Assembly: GCF_902497625.1 (NCBI RefSeq)
Contig: NZ_CABVGX010000011.1
Span: 1 to 64,000 of the forward strand
DNA: 64,000 nucleotides
Source: Pseudomonas fluorescens
GTDB taxonomy: Bacteria; Pseudomonadota; Gammaproteobacteria; Pseudomonadales; Pseudomonadaceae
Direction of reading: 5' to 3'
Within the stretch, counting starts at the first letter, position 1, and every line of letters begins with the position of its first letter. A model generated the notes under the pieces. The model ran no database searches. It was not told the DNA's origin and saw only the letters and a program-made list of their open reading frames with translations. Position numbers and translations under genes: made by a program. Shown piece by piece: positions 48,400-58,067 of this stretch.

Positions 48400-48834
48400 G
48401 TAGCAGCTGCCGAGGCACGAGGCTGCGTCCGAGTGCGAAGCGCTCGCAATTGCGCTGGCAGCTCATTCTGGATGACCGCACGCTGGATTGATGACTGTTT
48501 CGCGGCCGGACGCAGCCTCGTGCCTCGGCAGCTGCTACAGGCCTTGTTTCGCGGTCGAACGCAGCCTCGTGCCTCGGCAGCTGCTACAGGGCTCGTTTCG
48601 CGGCCGAACGCAGCCTCGTGCCTCGGCAGCTGCTATAGGGCTCGTTTCGCGGCCGGACGCAGCCTCGTGCCTCGGCAGCTGCTACAGGGCTCGTTTCACG
48701 GCCGAACGCAGCCTCGTGCCTCGGCAGCTGCTACAGGGCTCGTTTCGCGGCCGGACGCAGCCTCGTGCCTCGGCAGCTGCTACAGGGCTCGTTTCACGGG
48801 CGAACGCAGCCTCGTGCCTCGGCAGCTGCTACAG
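48400..48834. repeat. 49-bp tandem array (7 copies) with one inverted copy
   Basis: The word CGCAGCCTCGTGCCTCGGCA (continuing GCTGCTACAG) starts at 48511, 48560, 48609, 48658, 48707, 48756 and 48805: exactly 49 bp apart. A single inverted copy lies at 48400-48433. The 19-bp spacers also repeat, differing by single bases (TTTCGCGGCC vs TTTCACGGCC), and small ORFs across them are artefacts. This is a Pseudomonas REP variant amplified in tandem between cysE and iscR. Confidence 0.93.
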
Positions 48835-48929
48835 GAGGGATGCGGGGCGCAGGTGTGCCATTGCGCCGCAGATCCTGCTATGATGCGGCCGCTCTTTTGC
48901 GGGTAATCCTGACTAAAGTACTAGGTCTT

Positions 48930-48962
48930 ATAGTTGACTTAAATACTCGGGAATTGCATACT
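48930..48962 (+). promoter_or_regulatory. iscR promoter with type-1 IscR box
   Basis: -35 TTGACT (48934-48939), 17-bp spacer, -10 CATACT (48957-48962). The span 48930-48954 (ATAGTTGACTTAAATACTCG and on to GGAAT) fits about 22 of 25 positions of the type-1 IscR site as I recall it, and it covers the -35 box, so holo-IscR would block polymerase. A weaker similar word (CCTGACTAAAGTACTAGG) lies at 48908-48925. Confidence 0.85.
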
Positions 48963-48993
48963 CGCCCCATTCCGAACTCCGTGGTAATTGTCC

Positions 48994-49485
48994 ATGCGAC
49001 TGACTACAAAAGGCCGATACGCCGTGACCGCCATGCTCGATCTGGCGTTGCACGCGCAGCACGGGCCGGTGTCCCTGGCCGATATCTCCGAGCGCCAAGG
49101 CATCTCCCTGTCCTACCTCGAGCAGCTGTTCGCCAAATTGCGCCGCAGCAACCTGGTCTCCAGCGTTCGTGGTCCGGGTGGCGGCTACCAGCTGTCGCGC
49201 GACATGCAGGGCATCCAGGTGGCTCAGGTGATCGACGCGGTCAACGAATCGGTCGATGCCACCAAGTGCCAGGGCCAGGGCGATTGCCATCAAGGCGACA
49301 CCTGCCTGACTCACCATTTGTGGTGCGACCTGAGCCTGCAGATTCACGAATTTCTGAGCGGTATCAGCTTGGCTGATCTTGTCACTCGCCGTGAGGTACA
49401 AGAAGTAGCCCAGCGTCAGGACCAGCGTCGTTGCAATAGCAAGACGCCGCGCCTGGACAAGATTGAAGCGTCCGCCGTCGAATGA
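48994..49485 (+). CDS. iscR: Fe-S cluster assembly regulator IscR
   Basis: 163 aa, Rrf2 family. Winged [23 protein letters not shown] with [10 protein letters not shown]; cluster ligands are in [19 protein letters not shown] (three Cys plus His). It represses its own operon when loaded with a 2Fe-2S cluster. First gene of the isc operon; ATG 48994, 32 bp after the -10 box. Confidence 0.97.
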   Translation: MRLTTKGRYAVTAMLDLALHAQHGPVSLADISERQGISLSYLEQLFAKLRRSNLVSSVRGPGGGYQLSRDMQGIQVAQVIDAVNESVDATKCQGQGDCHQGDTCLTHHLWCDLSLQIHEFLSGISLADLVTRREVQEVAQRQDQRRCNSKTPRLDKIEASAVE

Positions 49486-49536
49486 CAGCCAAAGAGCCAA
49501 GCGGCGCGCCAGCCAGCCTGATTTAGGAGAGAGTCC

Positions 49537-50751
49537 ATGAAATTGCCGATTTACCTTGATTACTCTGCGACCACCCCGGTTGATCCGCGTGTTGCGCAAA
49601 AAATGAGTGAATGCCTGCTGGTCGACGGAAACTTCGGTAACCCGGCGTCCCGCTCCCACGTATTCGGCTGGAAGGCTGAAGAGTCCGTCGAAAACGCCCG
49701 TCGTCAGGTCGCCGATCTGGTCAACGCCGACCCGCGTGAAATCGTCTGGACCTCCGGTGCCACCGAGTCCGACAACCTGGCAATCAAGGGTGCGGCGCAT
49801 TTCTACGCCACCAAAGGCAAGCACCTGATCACCACCAAGATTGAGCACAAGGCTGTCCTTGACACCATGCGCCAACTGGAGCGTGAAGGCTTCGAAGTGA
49901 CTTACCTCGAGCCGCGCACCGACGGTCTGGTCACGCCAGAGATGATCGAAGCAGCCATGCGTGACGACACCATTCTGGTTTCGGCCATGCACGTGAACAA
50001 CGAAATCGGCACCATCAACGACATCCAGGCGATCGGCGAACTGTGCCGCTCCAAGGGCGTTCTGTTCCACGTCGACGCCGCTCAGTCCACTGGCAAGGTC
50101 GAAATCGATCTGCAGAAGCTGAAAGTCGACATGATGTCGTTCTCTGCCCACAAAACCTACGGCCCTAAAGGCATTGGCGCACTGTACGTCAGCCGCAAGC
50201 CGCGTGTGCGCATCGAAGCGACCATGCACGGCGGCGGTCACGAGCGCGGCATGCGTTCCGGCACCCTGGCCACTCACCAGATCGTCGGCATGGGTGAAGC
50301 GTTCCGTGTGGCCAAGGAAGACATGGCTGCCGAAAACGTGCGCATCAAAGCCTTGAGCGACCGTTTCTTCAAACAGGTTGAAGGCCTCGAAGAACTGTAC
50401 GTCAACGGCAGCATGACCGCCCGCGTTCCGCACAACCTGAACCTGAGCTTCAACTATGTTGAAGGCGAGTCGCTGATCATGGCGCTCAAGGATTTGGCCG
50501 TGTCGTCCGGTTCGGCCTGCACCTCGGCGTCGCTTGAGCCTTCGTACGTACTGCGCGCCCTGGGCCGCAACGACGAACTCGCGCACAGCTCGATCCGCTT
50601 CACCTTCGGCCGTTTCACCACCGAAGAAGAAATCGATTACGCCGCGCAGAAAGTCTGCGAGGCCGTCACCAAGCTGCGCACCTTGTCGCCGCTGTGGGAC
50701 ATGTACAAAGACGGTGTCGACATTTCGAAAATCGAGTGGGCGGCACACTAA
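49537..50751 (+). CDS. iscS: Cysteine desulfurase IscS
   Basis: 404 aa, PLP enzyme that supplies persulfide sulfur. PLP lysine in [15 protein letters not shown], catalytic Cys in [14 protein letters not shown], and the usual C-terminal tail. TAGGAGAG precedes ATG 49537. Separated from iscU by 95 bp containing a hairpin. Confidence 0.97.
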   Translation: MKLPIYLDYSATTPVDPRVAQKMSECLLVDGNFGNPASRSHVFGWKAEESVENARRQVADLVNADPREIVWTSGATESDNLAIKGAAHFYATKGKHLITTKIEHKAVLDTMRQLEREGFEVTYLEPRTDGLVTPEMIEAAMRDDTILVSAMHVNNEIGTINDIQAIGELCRSKGVLFHVDAAQSTGKVEIDLQKLKVDMMSFSAHKTYGPKGIGALYVSRKPRVRIEATMHGGGHERGMRSGTLATHQIVGMGEAFRVAKEDMAAENVRIKALSDRFFKQVEGLEELYVNGSMTARVPHNLNLSFNYVEGESLIMALKDLAVSSGSACTSASLEPSYVLRALGRNDELAHSSIRFTFGRFTTEEEIDYAAQKVCEAVTKLRTLSPLWDMYKDGVDISKIEWAAH

Positions 50752-50772
50752 TTAAGTCGCCGTTGGCAGGCG

Positions 50773-50807
50773 CTGTAAAAACGTCGCGAGCGCGATGGTT
50801 TTTACAG
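50773..50807 (+). promoter_or_regulatory. Intercistronic hairpin iscS-iscU
   Basis: Perfect 10-bp stem CTGTAAAAAC/GTTTTTACAG around GTCGCGAGCGCGATG, itself able to form TCGC/GCGA. No T run follows the hairpin, so it is unlikely to be a terminator; a site for RNA processing or stability is more likely. Confidence 0.7.
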
Positions 50808-50846
50808 GGTCTGAAGAGCGACTCTCTGATGAGTGAGGATTGAATC

Positions 50847-51233
50847 ATGGCTTACAGCGAAAAGGTCATCGACCACTACGAGAACCCGCGCAACGTCGGC
50901 AAGATGGACGCGGAAGACCCTGATGTCGGCACCGGCATGGTCGGCGCTCCGGCGTGCGGCGACGTCATGCGCCTGCAGATCAAGGTCAACGAAGCCGGCA
51001 TCATCGAAGACGCCAAATTCAAGACCTACGGCTGCGGTTCGGCCATCGCCTCCAGCTCCCTGGCGACCGAGTGGATGAAAGGCAAGACTCTGGATGAAGC
51101 AGAGACCATCAAGAACACTCAACTGGCCGAAGAACTGGCTTTGCCGCCGGTGAAAATTCACTGCTCCGTACTCGCTGAAGACGCTATCAAAGCGGCCGTT
51201 CGCGACTACAAGCAGAAGAAAGGCTTGATCTGA
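50847..51233 (+). CDS. iscU: Fe-S cluster scaffold IscU
   Basis: 128 aa. Conserved cluster cysteines in GAPACGDVM, YGCGSA and KIHCSVLAEDAI; the LPPVK motif that HscA binds is intact. Confidence 0.98.
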   Translation: MAYSEKVIDHYENPRNVGKMDAEDPDVGTGMVGAPACGDVMRLQIKVNEAGIIEDAKFKTYGCGSAIASSSLATEWMKGKTLDEAETIKNTQLAEELALPPVKIHCSVLAEDAIKAAVRDYKQKKGLI

Positions 51234-51260
51234 TTTTTGGCGACGAGTAAGGAGTCACCG

Positions 51261-51584
51261 ATGGCTATCAGCATGACAGAAGCGGCTGCTCGACACGTGC
51301 GGCGCTCCCTCGACGGGCGCGGCAAAGGTGAAGGGATTCGTCTGGGTGTTCGCACCACAGGCTGTTCCGGCCTTGCCTACGTGCTGGAGTTTGTCGACGA
51401 GGTGGTTGCAGAGGATCAGGTGTTCGAGAGTCACGGCGAAAAAGTGATTATCGACCCCAAGAGCCTGTCCTACCTGGACGGCACCGAGCTCGATTTCGTC
51501 AAGGAAGGGTTGAACGAAGGCTTCAAGTTCAACAACCCCAACGTACGCGGTGAATGTGGCTGCGGCGAAAGCTTCAATATCTGA
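51261..51584 (+). CDS. iscA: Fe-S assembly protein IscA
   Basis: 107 aa, A-type carrier with the three Cys in TTGCSGLAY and [11 protein letters not shown] 51261 has AAGGAG upstream, preferred over a start 24 bp earlier. 27 bp after iscU. Confidence 0.97.
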   Translation: MAISMTEAAARHVRRSLDGRGKGEGIRLGVRTTGCSGLAYVLEFVDEVVAEDQVFESHGEKVIIDPKSLSYLDGTELDFVKEGLNEGFKFNNPNVRGECGCGESFNI

Positions 51585-51592
51585 GGCTTCTT

Positions 51593-52114
51593 GTGGGTAC
51601 TCCTTGTCATTTCGCTTTATTCGAGCTGCAACCGAGTTTCAATCTGGACCTCGAGCAGTTGGCAGCGCGCTATCGTGAGTTGGCGCGAGCCGTTCATCCC
51701 GATCGTTTTGCGGACGCTTCCGAGCGCGAGCAACGGCAGGCGCTGGAGCAATCCGCGAGCCTGAACGAGGCCTACCAGACGCTCAAAAGCCCACCCAAGC
51801 GCGCGCGATACCTGCTCGCCATGGGCGGTCGCGAGTTGCCGCTGGAGGTCACGGTGCATGATCCGGAGTTCCTCCTGCAGCAGATGGAGCTGCGTGAAGA
51901 GCTCGAAGACCTGCAAGACAGCGCCGATCTCGACGGTGTTGCGGTGTTCAAGCGTCGTTTGAAAACCGCTCAGGAAGTCTTGAACCAAAGCTTTGCAGCC
52001 TGTTGGGACGATGCAGCGCAACGTGAGCAGGCCGAGCGCCTGATGCGACGCATGCAGTTCCTCGACAAGCTGACCTACGAAGTGCGCCAGTTAGAAGAGC
52101 GCCTCGACGATTAA
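51593..52114 (+). CDS. hscB: Co-chaperone HscB
   Basis: 173 aa, J-domain protein with the HPDRF motif, delivering IscU to HscA. GTG 51593 has GAGG eight bases upstream, giving the family's short N terminus ([16 protein letters not shown]). The C-terminal three-helix IscU-binding domain is complete. Confidence 0.95.
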   Translation: MGTPCHFALFELQPSFNLDLEQLAARYRELARAVHPDRFADASEREQRQALEQSASLNEAYQTLKSPPKRARYLLAMGGRELPLEVTVHDPEFLLQQMELREELEDLQDSADLDGVAVFKRRLKTAQEVLNQSFAACWDDAAQREQAERLMRRMQFLDKLTYEVRQLEERLDD

Positions 52115-52165
52115 CCCAGTGCCGCTCCGGTCGCACGCCTGATATACAGATAAGTCCTGATAACG

Positions 52166-54031
52166 ATGGCCCTACTGCAGATCGCCGAACCCGGCCAAAG
52201 TCCTCAACCGCACCAGCGTCGTCTGGCTGTGGGGATCGACTTGGGCACTACCAATTCGCTGGTCGCTGCGTTGCGCAGTGGTCTTTCCGAGCCTTTGGCC
52301 GACGCTGAGGGGCAGGTCATCCTGCCATCGGCTGTGCGCTATCACGCCGATCGCGTTGAAGTCGGCGAGTCCGCCAAGCTGGCTGCCGCTGCCGATCCCT
52401 TGAACACTGTGCTGTCGGTCAAGCGCTTGATGGGTCGTGGTCTGTCCGACGTCAAGCAATTGGGCGAGCAACTGCCGTACCGCTTTGTCGGTGGCGAATC
52501 GCACATGCCGTTCATCGAAACGATTCAGGGCCCGAAAAGCCCGGTCGAAGTCTCCGCCGATATCCTCAAGGTGCTGCGTCAGCGCGCCGAAGCGGCATTG
52601 GGTGGTGAGCTGGTCGGTGCGGTGATTACCGTTCCGGCGTATTTCGATGACGCTCAGCGCCAAGCGACCAAGGACGCCGCCAAGCTGGCCGGTTTGAACG
52701 TATTGCGTCTGCTCAACGAGCCAACGGCTGCGGCGGTGGCTTATGGGCTGGATCAACACGCTGAAGGCCTCGTCGCGATTTATGACCTGGGCGGCGGCAC
52801 CTTCGATATTTCGATCCTGCGCCTGACCGGCGGAGTTTTTGAGGTTCTGGCCACTGGCGGCGACAGTGCCCTGGGCGGCGATGATTTTGATCATGCGATC
52901 GCTGGCTGGATCATCACCAGCGCCGGTTTGTCGGCCGACCTCGACCCGGGCGCGCAACGTCATCTGCTGCAGACCGCGTGTGCGGCCAAAGAAGCGCTGA
53001 CCGATGCCGACGCTGTTGAAGTCGTTTACGGCGACTGGAAAGCGCAGCTCACCCGCAAAGCCTTTGACGCGCTGATTGAGCCAATGGTCGCTCGCAGCCT
53101 GAAAGCCTGCCGCCGTGCGGTGCGTGATTCCGCTATCGAACTGGAAGAAGTGCACGCGGTGGTCATGGTGGGTGGTTCGACCCGCGTGCCGCGCGTTCGC
53201 GAAGCAGTGGCGGAAGCTTTCGGTCGCGAGCCGCTGACGGAAATCGACCCGGATCAAGTGGTGGCCATTGGTGCCGCGATTCAGGCCGATACGTTGGCAG
53301 GCAACAAGCGCGATGGCGGCGAATTGCTCCTGCTTGATGTGATTCCGTTGTCTCTGGGGCTGGAAACCATGGGTGGCTTGATGGAGAAGGTGATTCCACG
53401 CAACACCACCATCCCCGTCGCTCGTGCCCAGGACTTCACCACCTACAAAGACGGCCAGTCGGCCATGGCGATTCACGTGTTGCAGGGCGAGCGCGAGCTG
53501 ATCAGCGACTGCCGCTCCCTGGCGCGTTTCGAATTGCGCGGCATCCCGGCGATGGTGGCGGGCGCGGCGAAGATTCGAGTGACCTTCCAGGTCGATGCGG
53601 ATGGGCTGCTTAGCGTGGCGGCTCGGGAATTGGGTTCGGGCGTCGAAGCCAGCATTCAGGTCAAACCGTCCTACGGCCTGACCGACGGCGAAATCGCTAA
53701 GATGCTCAAGGATTCGTTCCAGCACGCCAATGACGACAAGGTCGCCCGTGTGTTGCGTGAGCAGCAGGTCGATGCCCAGCGTCTGGTCGAAGCCGTGCAG
53801 GCCGCACTGGATGTCGACGGCGAACGCCTGCTCGATGCCGAAGAGCGCATGGTCATCGAACTGCATATGCAGGAACTCACTGAACTGATGAAAGGCACCG
53901 ATGGTTTCGCCATCGAGCAGCAGACCAAGCGTCTGTCGCAAGTCACTGATGCCTTTGCTGCCCGCCGTATGGATTTGACGGTGAAAGCCGCTCTGTCGGG
54001 GCGCAACCTGAATGAAATCGAGGATATTTGA
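52166..54031 (+). CDS. hscA: Hsp70-type chaperone HscA
   Basis: 621 aa. The ATPase domain ([43 protein letters not shown]) and substrate-binding domain are complete. Releases clusters from IscU through the LPPVK motif. Its stop overlaps the fdx start (TGATG). Confidence 0.97.
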   Translation: MALLQIAEPGQSPQPHQRRLAVGIDLGTTNSLVAALRSGLSEPLADAEGQVILPSAVRYHADRVEVGESAKLAAAADPLNTVLSVKRLMGRGLSDVKQLGEQLPYRFVGGESHMPFIETIQGPKSPVEVSADILKVLRQRAEAALGGELVGAVITVPAYFDDAQRQATKDAAKLAGLNVLRLLNEPTAAAVAYGLDQHAEGLVAIYDLGGGTFDISILRLTGGVFEVLATGGDSALGGDDFDHAIAGWIITSAGLSADLDPGAQRHLLQTACAAKEALTDADAVEVVYGDWKAQLTRKAFDALIEPMVARSLKACRRAVRDSAIELEEVHAVVMVGGSTRVPRVREAVAEAFGREPLTEIDPDQVVAIGAAIQADTLAGNKRDGGELLLLDVIPLSLGLETMGGLMEKVIPRNTTIPVARAQDFTTYKDGQSAMAIHVLQGERELISDCRSLARFELRGIPAMVAGAAKIRVTFQVDADGLLSVAARELGSGVEASIQVKPSYGLTDGEIAKMLKDSFQHANDDKVARVLREQQVDAQRLVEAVQAALDVDGERLLDAEERMVIELHMQELTELMKGTDGFAIEQQTKRLSQVTDAFAARRMDLTVKAALSGRNLNEIEDI

Positions 54032-54372
54032 TGCCGCAGGTCATTTTTCTGCCCCACGAGAAGTTTTGCCCGGAAGGCATGGTGGTCGAGGCTGAGCCCG
54101 GTACTTCCATCCTGGATCTGGCGCACGAGCACCACATCGAGATGGAGAACGCTTGCGGCGGTGTATGCGCTTGCACCACTTGTCACTGCCTGATTCGCGA
54201 AGGGTTTGATTCGCTGGAAGAAGCGGACGAGCTGGAGGAAGATTTCCTTGATCGTGCCTGGGGTCTGGAAGCGCAGTCGCGCCTGGCCTGTCAGGCGATC
54301 GTCGGGACTGAAGACCTGACCGTGGAAATTCCGAAATACTCGCTCAACCATGCGGCCGAAGCGCCGCACTGA
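54031..54372 (+). CDS. fdx: 2Fe-2S ferredoxin of the isc system
   Basis: 113 aa, adrenodoxin type with ligands in ENACGGVCACTTCHC and LACQAIV. Electron donor during cluster assembly. ATG 54031 overlaps hscA's stop. Confidence 0.97.
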   Translation: MPQVIFLPHEKFCPEGMVVEAEPGTSILDLAHEHHIEMENACGGVCACTTCHCLIREGFDSLEEADELEEDFLDRAWGLEAQSRLACQAIVGTEDLTVEIPKYSLNHAAEAPH

Positions 54373-54386
54373 TTCAAGGAAATGTC

Positions 54387-54587
54387 ATGAGCCTGAAATG
54401 GGTTGATGTACAAGAGATCGCTATACAGCTTGCTGAGGCACACCCGGACATTAATCCTCTGACGGTGAACTTCGTTAAACTGCGTAATCTGGTCATGGCG
54501 CTGCCCGAGTTCGACGACGTGCCTGACCGGGGCGGGGAAAAGGTGCTCGAAGCGATTCAGACCTTGTGGATCGAAGAAGCAGACTGA
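54387..54587 (+). CDS. iscX: IscX (YfhJ)
   Basis: 66 aa, acidic, with VNFVKLRNLVMALPEFDD conserved. Binds IscS and iron and modulates assembly in E. coli. Last gene of the operon. Confidence 0.95.
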   Translation: MSLKWVDVQEIAIQLAEAHPDINPLTVNFVKLRNLVMALPEFDDVPDRGGEKVLEAIQTLWIEEAD

Positions 54588-54602
54588 CCGCACCGCACGC
54601 CG

Positions 54603-54649
54603 TTAGGCAATACCCAAGAACCCGCGTATAATTCGCGGGTTTAATTTTT
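54603..54649 (+). promoter_or_regulatory. isc terminator overlapping the likely ndk promoter
   Basis: AACCCGCG/CGCGGGTT stem (54619-54626 and 54634-54641) followed by TAATTTTT closes the isc transcript. The loop holds a perfect -10 box TATAAT (54627-54632); TTAGGC at 54603-54608 is a weak -35 with an 18-bp spacer. One sequence may end isc and start ndk. Confidence 0.65.
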
Positions 54650-54677
54650 CACAAATTACCGTTTCTGGAGTTACACC

Positions 54678-55103
54678 ATGGCTGTTCAACGTACTTTCTC
54701 CATCATCAAGCCTGACGCTGTTGCAAAAAACGTCATCGGCGAGATCACCACTCGTTTCGAAAAAGCTGGCCTGCGCGTTGTAGCTTCGAAACTCAAGCAA
54801 CTGTCCAAAGCCGAAGCTGAAGGCTTCTACGCTGAGCACAGCGCTCGTGGTTTCTTCGGCGACCTGGTTGCTTTCATGATCTCCGGCCCTGTTGTCGTTC
54901 AGGTTCTGGAAGGCGAAAACGCAATCGCTCTGAACCGTGAACTGATGGGCGCTACCAACCCTAAAGAAGCTGCTGCCGGCACCATCCGTGCTGACTTCGC
55001 TGATTCCATCGACGCCAACGCTGTGCACGGTTCGGACTCCGAAGCCGCTGCTGCTCGCGAAATCTCGTACTTCTTCGCAGCTACTGAAGTAACCACTCGC
55101 TAA
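54678..55103 (+). CDS. ndk: Nucleoside diphosphate kinase
   Basis: 141 aa. Balances NTP pools. Active-site His in [10 protein letters not shown] (117). Full length, CTGGAG before the ATG. Codon use is that of a highly expressed gene. Confidence 0.98.
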   Translation: MAVQRTFSIIKPDAVAKNVIGEITTRFEKAGLRVVASKLKQLSKAEAEGFYAEHSARGFFGDLVAFMISGPVVVQVLEGENAIALNRELMGATNPKEAAAGTIRADFADSIDANAVHGSDSEAAAAREISYFFAATEVTTR

Positions 55104-55131
55104 GCATTGGCTTAAGAGTGAAGGTGAATCC

Positions 55132-56280
55132 ATGACTACATCGACTGTAAAAACCAACCTGCTGGGTCTGACTCAACAGGAAATGGAAAAATTCTTCGAC
55201 TCGATCGGGGAGAAGCGTTTCCGTGCCGGTCAGGTAATGAAATGGATTCACCACCTTGGCGTCGATGATTTCGACGCCATGACGAACGTCAGCAAGGCCT
55301 TGCGCGACAAGCTCAAGGCGATTGCCGAAGTTCGCGGTCCTGAAGTCGTCAGCGAGGACATTTCCACCGACGGCACCCGTAAATGGGTGGTGCGCGTGGC
55401 GTCCGGCAGCTGCGTCGAGACCGTTTACATTCCCCAGGGCAAACGCGGCACCTTGTGCGTTTCGTCCCAGGCAGGCTGTGCCCTGGACTGCAGTTTCTGC
55501 TCCACCGGCAAGCAAGGATTCAACAGCAACCTCACCGCCGCCGAAGTCATCGGTCAGGTGTGGATTGCCAACAAGTCGTTCGGCAGCATCCCGGCGACCG
55601 CCGACCGTGCCATCACCAACGTGGTGATGATGGGCATGGGCGAGCCGCTGCTGAACTTCGACAACGTCGTTGCGGCCATGCACCTGATGATGGACGACCT
55701 CGGTTACGGCATTTCCAAGCGCCGCGTGACCCTGTCGACCTCCGGCGTGGTGCCGATGATCGATGAGCTGTCCAAGCACATCGACGTCTCCCTGGCGTTG
55801 TCCCTGCACGCACCGAACGACGCATTGCGTAACCAATTGGTGCCGATCAACAAGAAATATCCGCTTAAGATGCTGCTCGAGTCGTGTCAGCGCTACATGT
55901 CGTCCCTGGGCGAAAAACGCGTGCTGACCATTGAGTACACCTTGTTGAAAGATATCAACGACAAGGTCGAGCACGCGGTCGAGATGATCGAGTTGCTCAA
56001 GAACATCCCTTGCAAGATCAACCTGATTCCGTTCAACCCGTTCCCGCATTCCGGCTACGAGCGACCGAGCAACAACGCGATTCGTCGGTTCCAGGATCAG
56101 CTTCACCATGCCGGCTTCAATGTCACCGTGCGCACCACGCGCGGTGAAGACATCGACGCCGCGTGTGGGCAATTGGTAGGGCAGGTGCTGGATCGCACCC
56201 GCCGCAGCGAACGCTATATCGCCGTGCGCGAGTTGAGCGCCGAGAACGATCTGGCGCAGAACGCCGCAAACAACACTTAA
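55132..56280 (+). CDS. rlmN: 23S rRNA (adenine-2503-C2)/tRNA methyltransferase
   Basis: 382 aa radical SAM enzyme. [15 protein letters not shown] carries the CxxxCxxC cluster site; the methyl-carrying Cys is in DAACGQLVG near the C terminus. Conserved MGMGEPLLN is present. Confidence 0.97.
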   Translation: MTTSTVKTNLLGLTQQEMEKFFDSIGEKRFRAGQVMKWIHHLGVDDFDAMTNVSKALRDKLKAIAEVRGPEVVSEDISTDGTRKWVVRVASGSCVETVYIPQGKRGTLCVSSQAGCALDCSFCSTGKQGFNSNLTAAEVIGQVWIANKSFGSIPATADRAITNVVMMGMGEPLLNFDNVVAAMHLMMDDLGYGISKRRVTLSTSGVVPMIDELSKHIDVSLALSLHAPNDALRNQLVPINKKYPLKMLLESCQRYMSSLGEKRVLTIEYTLLKDINDKVEHAVEMIELLKNIPCKINLIPFNPFPHSGYERPSNNAIRRFQDQLHHAGFNVTVRTTRGEDIDAACGQLVGQVLDRTRRSERYIAVRELSAENDLAQNAANNT

Positions 56281-56292
56281 GAGAGGATCTCT

Positions 56293-57051
56293 ATGTCACT
56301 GCGCTTTGCGCTGCTTGTGCTGCTGGCCAGTCTTTGTACTGGCTGTGTCCTGTCGGGCGATTTCAACCCGATGAAGACCAGCAAGGGCCGCGACGAAGCG
56401 CGTGCTGCCTATGTGCAGCTTGGCCTGGGGTACTTGCAACAAGGCATGACCGAGCGCGCCAAGGTCCCGCTGAAGAAAGCGCTGGACCTGGACAGCTCCG
56501 ACCCCGATGCCAACGCCGCGCTGGGGCTGGTGTTTCAAGCCGAGATGGAACCGGAACTGGCTGACGAGCATTTTCGCAAGGCGCTGTCCTCGCGCTCTGG
56601 CGATGCACGGATCCTGAACAACTACGGCAGTTTTCTTTTCGAGCAGAAGCGTTATAAAGAGGCATACGAGCGCTTCGAACAGGCTGCCGCCGATACCCTG
56701 TATCCTGAGCGCTCGCGAGTTTTCGAAAACCTCGGGATGACCGCCTCGAAGCTCGGTCAGCGTGATCTTGCCCAGCAGCAACTGGAAAAAGCCTTGCGTC
56801 TGAACCGGCAACAGCCGCGGGCATTGCTGGAAATGGCTGAGTTGTCTTACGAAGACAGGCATTATGTGCCGGCGCGTGACTATTACGACCGTTTTAGCCT
56901 GCTGACTGAACAAAATGCACGTAGTCTATTGCTCGGCGTTCGGCTGGCAAAAGTATTTGAAGATCGCGACAAGGCGGCCAGTTTTGGCCTGCAATTAAAA
57001 CGACTCTATCCCGGTTCGCCGGAATATCAGCAATACCTGTCGGAGCAATGA
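56293..57051 (+). CDS. pilF: Type IV pilus biogenesis lipoprotein PilF
   Basis: 252 aa. Lipobox LCTGC with Cys17-19 region after a short signal peptide, then about six TPR repeats (VQLGLGYLQQGMTERAKVPL and following). It helps localise the PilQ secretin to the outer membrane. Its stop overlaps rodZ's start (ATGA). Confidence 0.95.
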   Translation: MSLRFALLVLLASLCTGCVLSGDFNPMKTSKGRDEARAAYVQLGLGYLQQGMTERAKVPLKKALDLDSSDPDANAALGLVFQAEMEPELADEHFRKALSSRSGDARILNNYGSFLFEQKRYKEAYERFEQAAADTLYPERSRVFENLGMTASKLGQRDLAQQQLEKALRLNRQQPRALLEMAELSYEDRHYVPARDYYDRFSLLTEQNARSLLLGVRLAKVFEDRDKAASFGLQLKRLYPGSPEYQQYLSEQ

Positions 57052-58064
57052 TGAAAGCGGCGCATCCCGAAGTTGTAGCAGCGAATCGCGTTAACCCCGG
57101 TGAGACACTGCGCCAGGCCCGCGAAAGCAATGGCTGGTCGCTGGCCGAAGTGGCCCTCAAGCTCAACCTCACCGTCAGTTCCTTGAGCAATCTGGAAGCC
57201 GGCGCTTTCGACAAGCTGCCGGGGCACACCTTCGCTCGCGGATACATTCGCGCGTACGCCAAATTGCTTGGCATGGACCAGACCGTTCTGGTTCAGCAAT
57301 TCGATCAATCCACCGGCACCGATTCTCAGGGCAGCAGCGTTCACAGCCTGGGCCGCATCGAAGAGCCGGTTCGGGTGTCCCACACCATTCTGCGGATTGT
57401 CAGCCTGCTGTTGCTGCTCGCGGTGATCGGTGGTGGTTTCTTCTGGTGGCAGGATCAAACCTCCCAGCGCACCAAGGAAGTCACCAGCCTGAGCCCGGAG
57501 CACGTTGAAGTCGAAGGGGCTGACGGCACGACCCAGATCCATCCGCTGGACGAGCCGGAAGACCAGGCCGTCGTGGAAGGTCAGGCTGAAGCTTCCAGCG
57601 AATTGGCGTTGCCGCAAGCCGAAACGTCTGCTGAAACGCCAGCGGCTGCTGAAGCGGCCGTGCCTGTTGCGCCGGCACCGGCACCAGGCACCGCGCCGGT
57701 TGTTGCAGCACCGGTCACGCCAGCCGTGACTTCACCGACTGCCCCGGTCGTGCCTAACCCGCCAGCGAGCGCCTCGGTGACTCCGACCATTCCCGCCCAG
57801 GCAGGGACGGCGCCGGTTGCCGGTCAGGGTCAGGTGCAACTGCAATTCACCGCCGATTGCTGGACGCAGGTCACCGATGGCACCGGCAAGGTGTTGTTGA
57901 GCGGCCTCAAGCGTAAAGGCGAAAACGTTTCTGTCAGCGGCAAGCCACCTTTTGCCGTGCGCCTGGGCTTTGCCCGCGGCGCGCAGGTCAGCTACAACGG
58001 GCAAGTGGTTGATGTCGCTCCGTTCACCAGTGGCGAGACTGCTCGCCTGAAGTTGGGTCAATAA
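57048..58064 (+). CDS. rodZ: Cytoskeletal protein RodZ
   Basis: 338 aa. N-terminal HTH (GETLRQARESNGWSLAEVA), one membrane helix at about 107-125, a Pro/Ala/Val-rich linker, and a C-terminal beta domain (DUF4115; LQFTADCWTQVTDGTGKVL). It links MreB to the membrane for rod shape. Starts at 57048 or 57051. Confidence 0.95.
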   Translation: MMKAAHPEVVAANRVNPGETLRQARESNGWSLAEVALKLNLTVSSLSNLEAGAFDKLPGHTFARGYIRAYAKLLGMDQTVLVQQFDQSTGTDSQGSSVHSLGRIEEPVRVSHTILRIVSLLLLLAVIGGGFFWWQDQTSQRTKEVTSLSPEHVEVEGADGTTQIHPLDEPEDQAVVEGQAEASSELALPQAETSAETPAAAEAAVPVAPAPAPGTAPVVAAPVTPAVTSPTAPVVPNPPASASVTPTIPAQAGTAPVAGQGQVQLQFTADCWTQVTDGTGKVLLSGLKRKGENVSVSGKPPFAVRLGFARGAQVSYNGQVVDVAPFTSGETARLKLGQ

Positions 58065-58067
58065 GTC

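Noticed and set aside
48511-48834. CRISPR array
   Set aside because: The 19-bp spacers are themselves repeated, and no cas genes are present; this is a REP tandem.
48433-48906. Overlapping ORFs of 130-157 aa with repeated 'SLVPRQLLQ' units
   Set aside because: They only translate the 49-bp tandem repeat. No ribosome site, and several frames are open because 49 is not a multiple of three.
52172-53941. 589-aa minus-strand ORF across hscA
   Set aside because: Antisense shadow of hscA; no family, no ribosome site.
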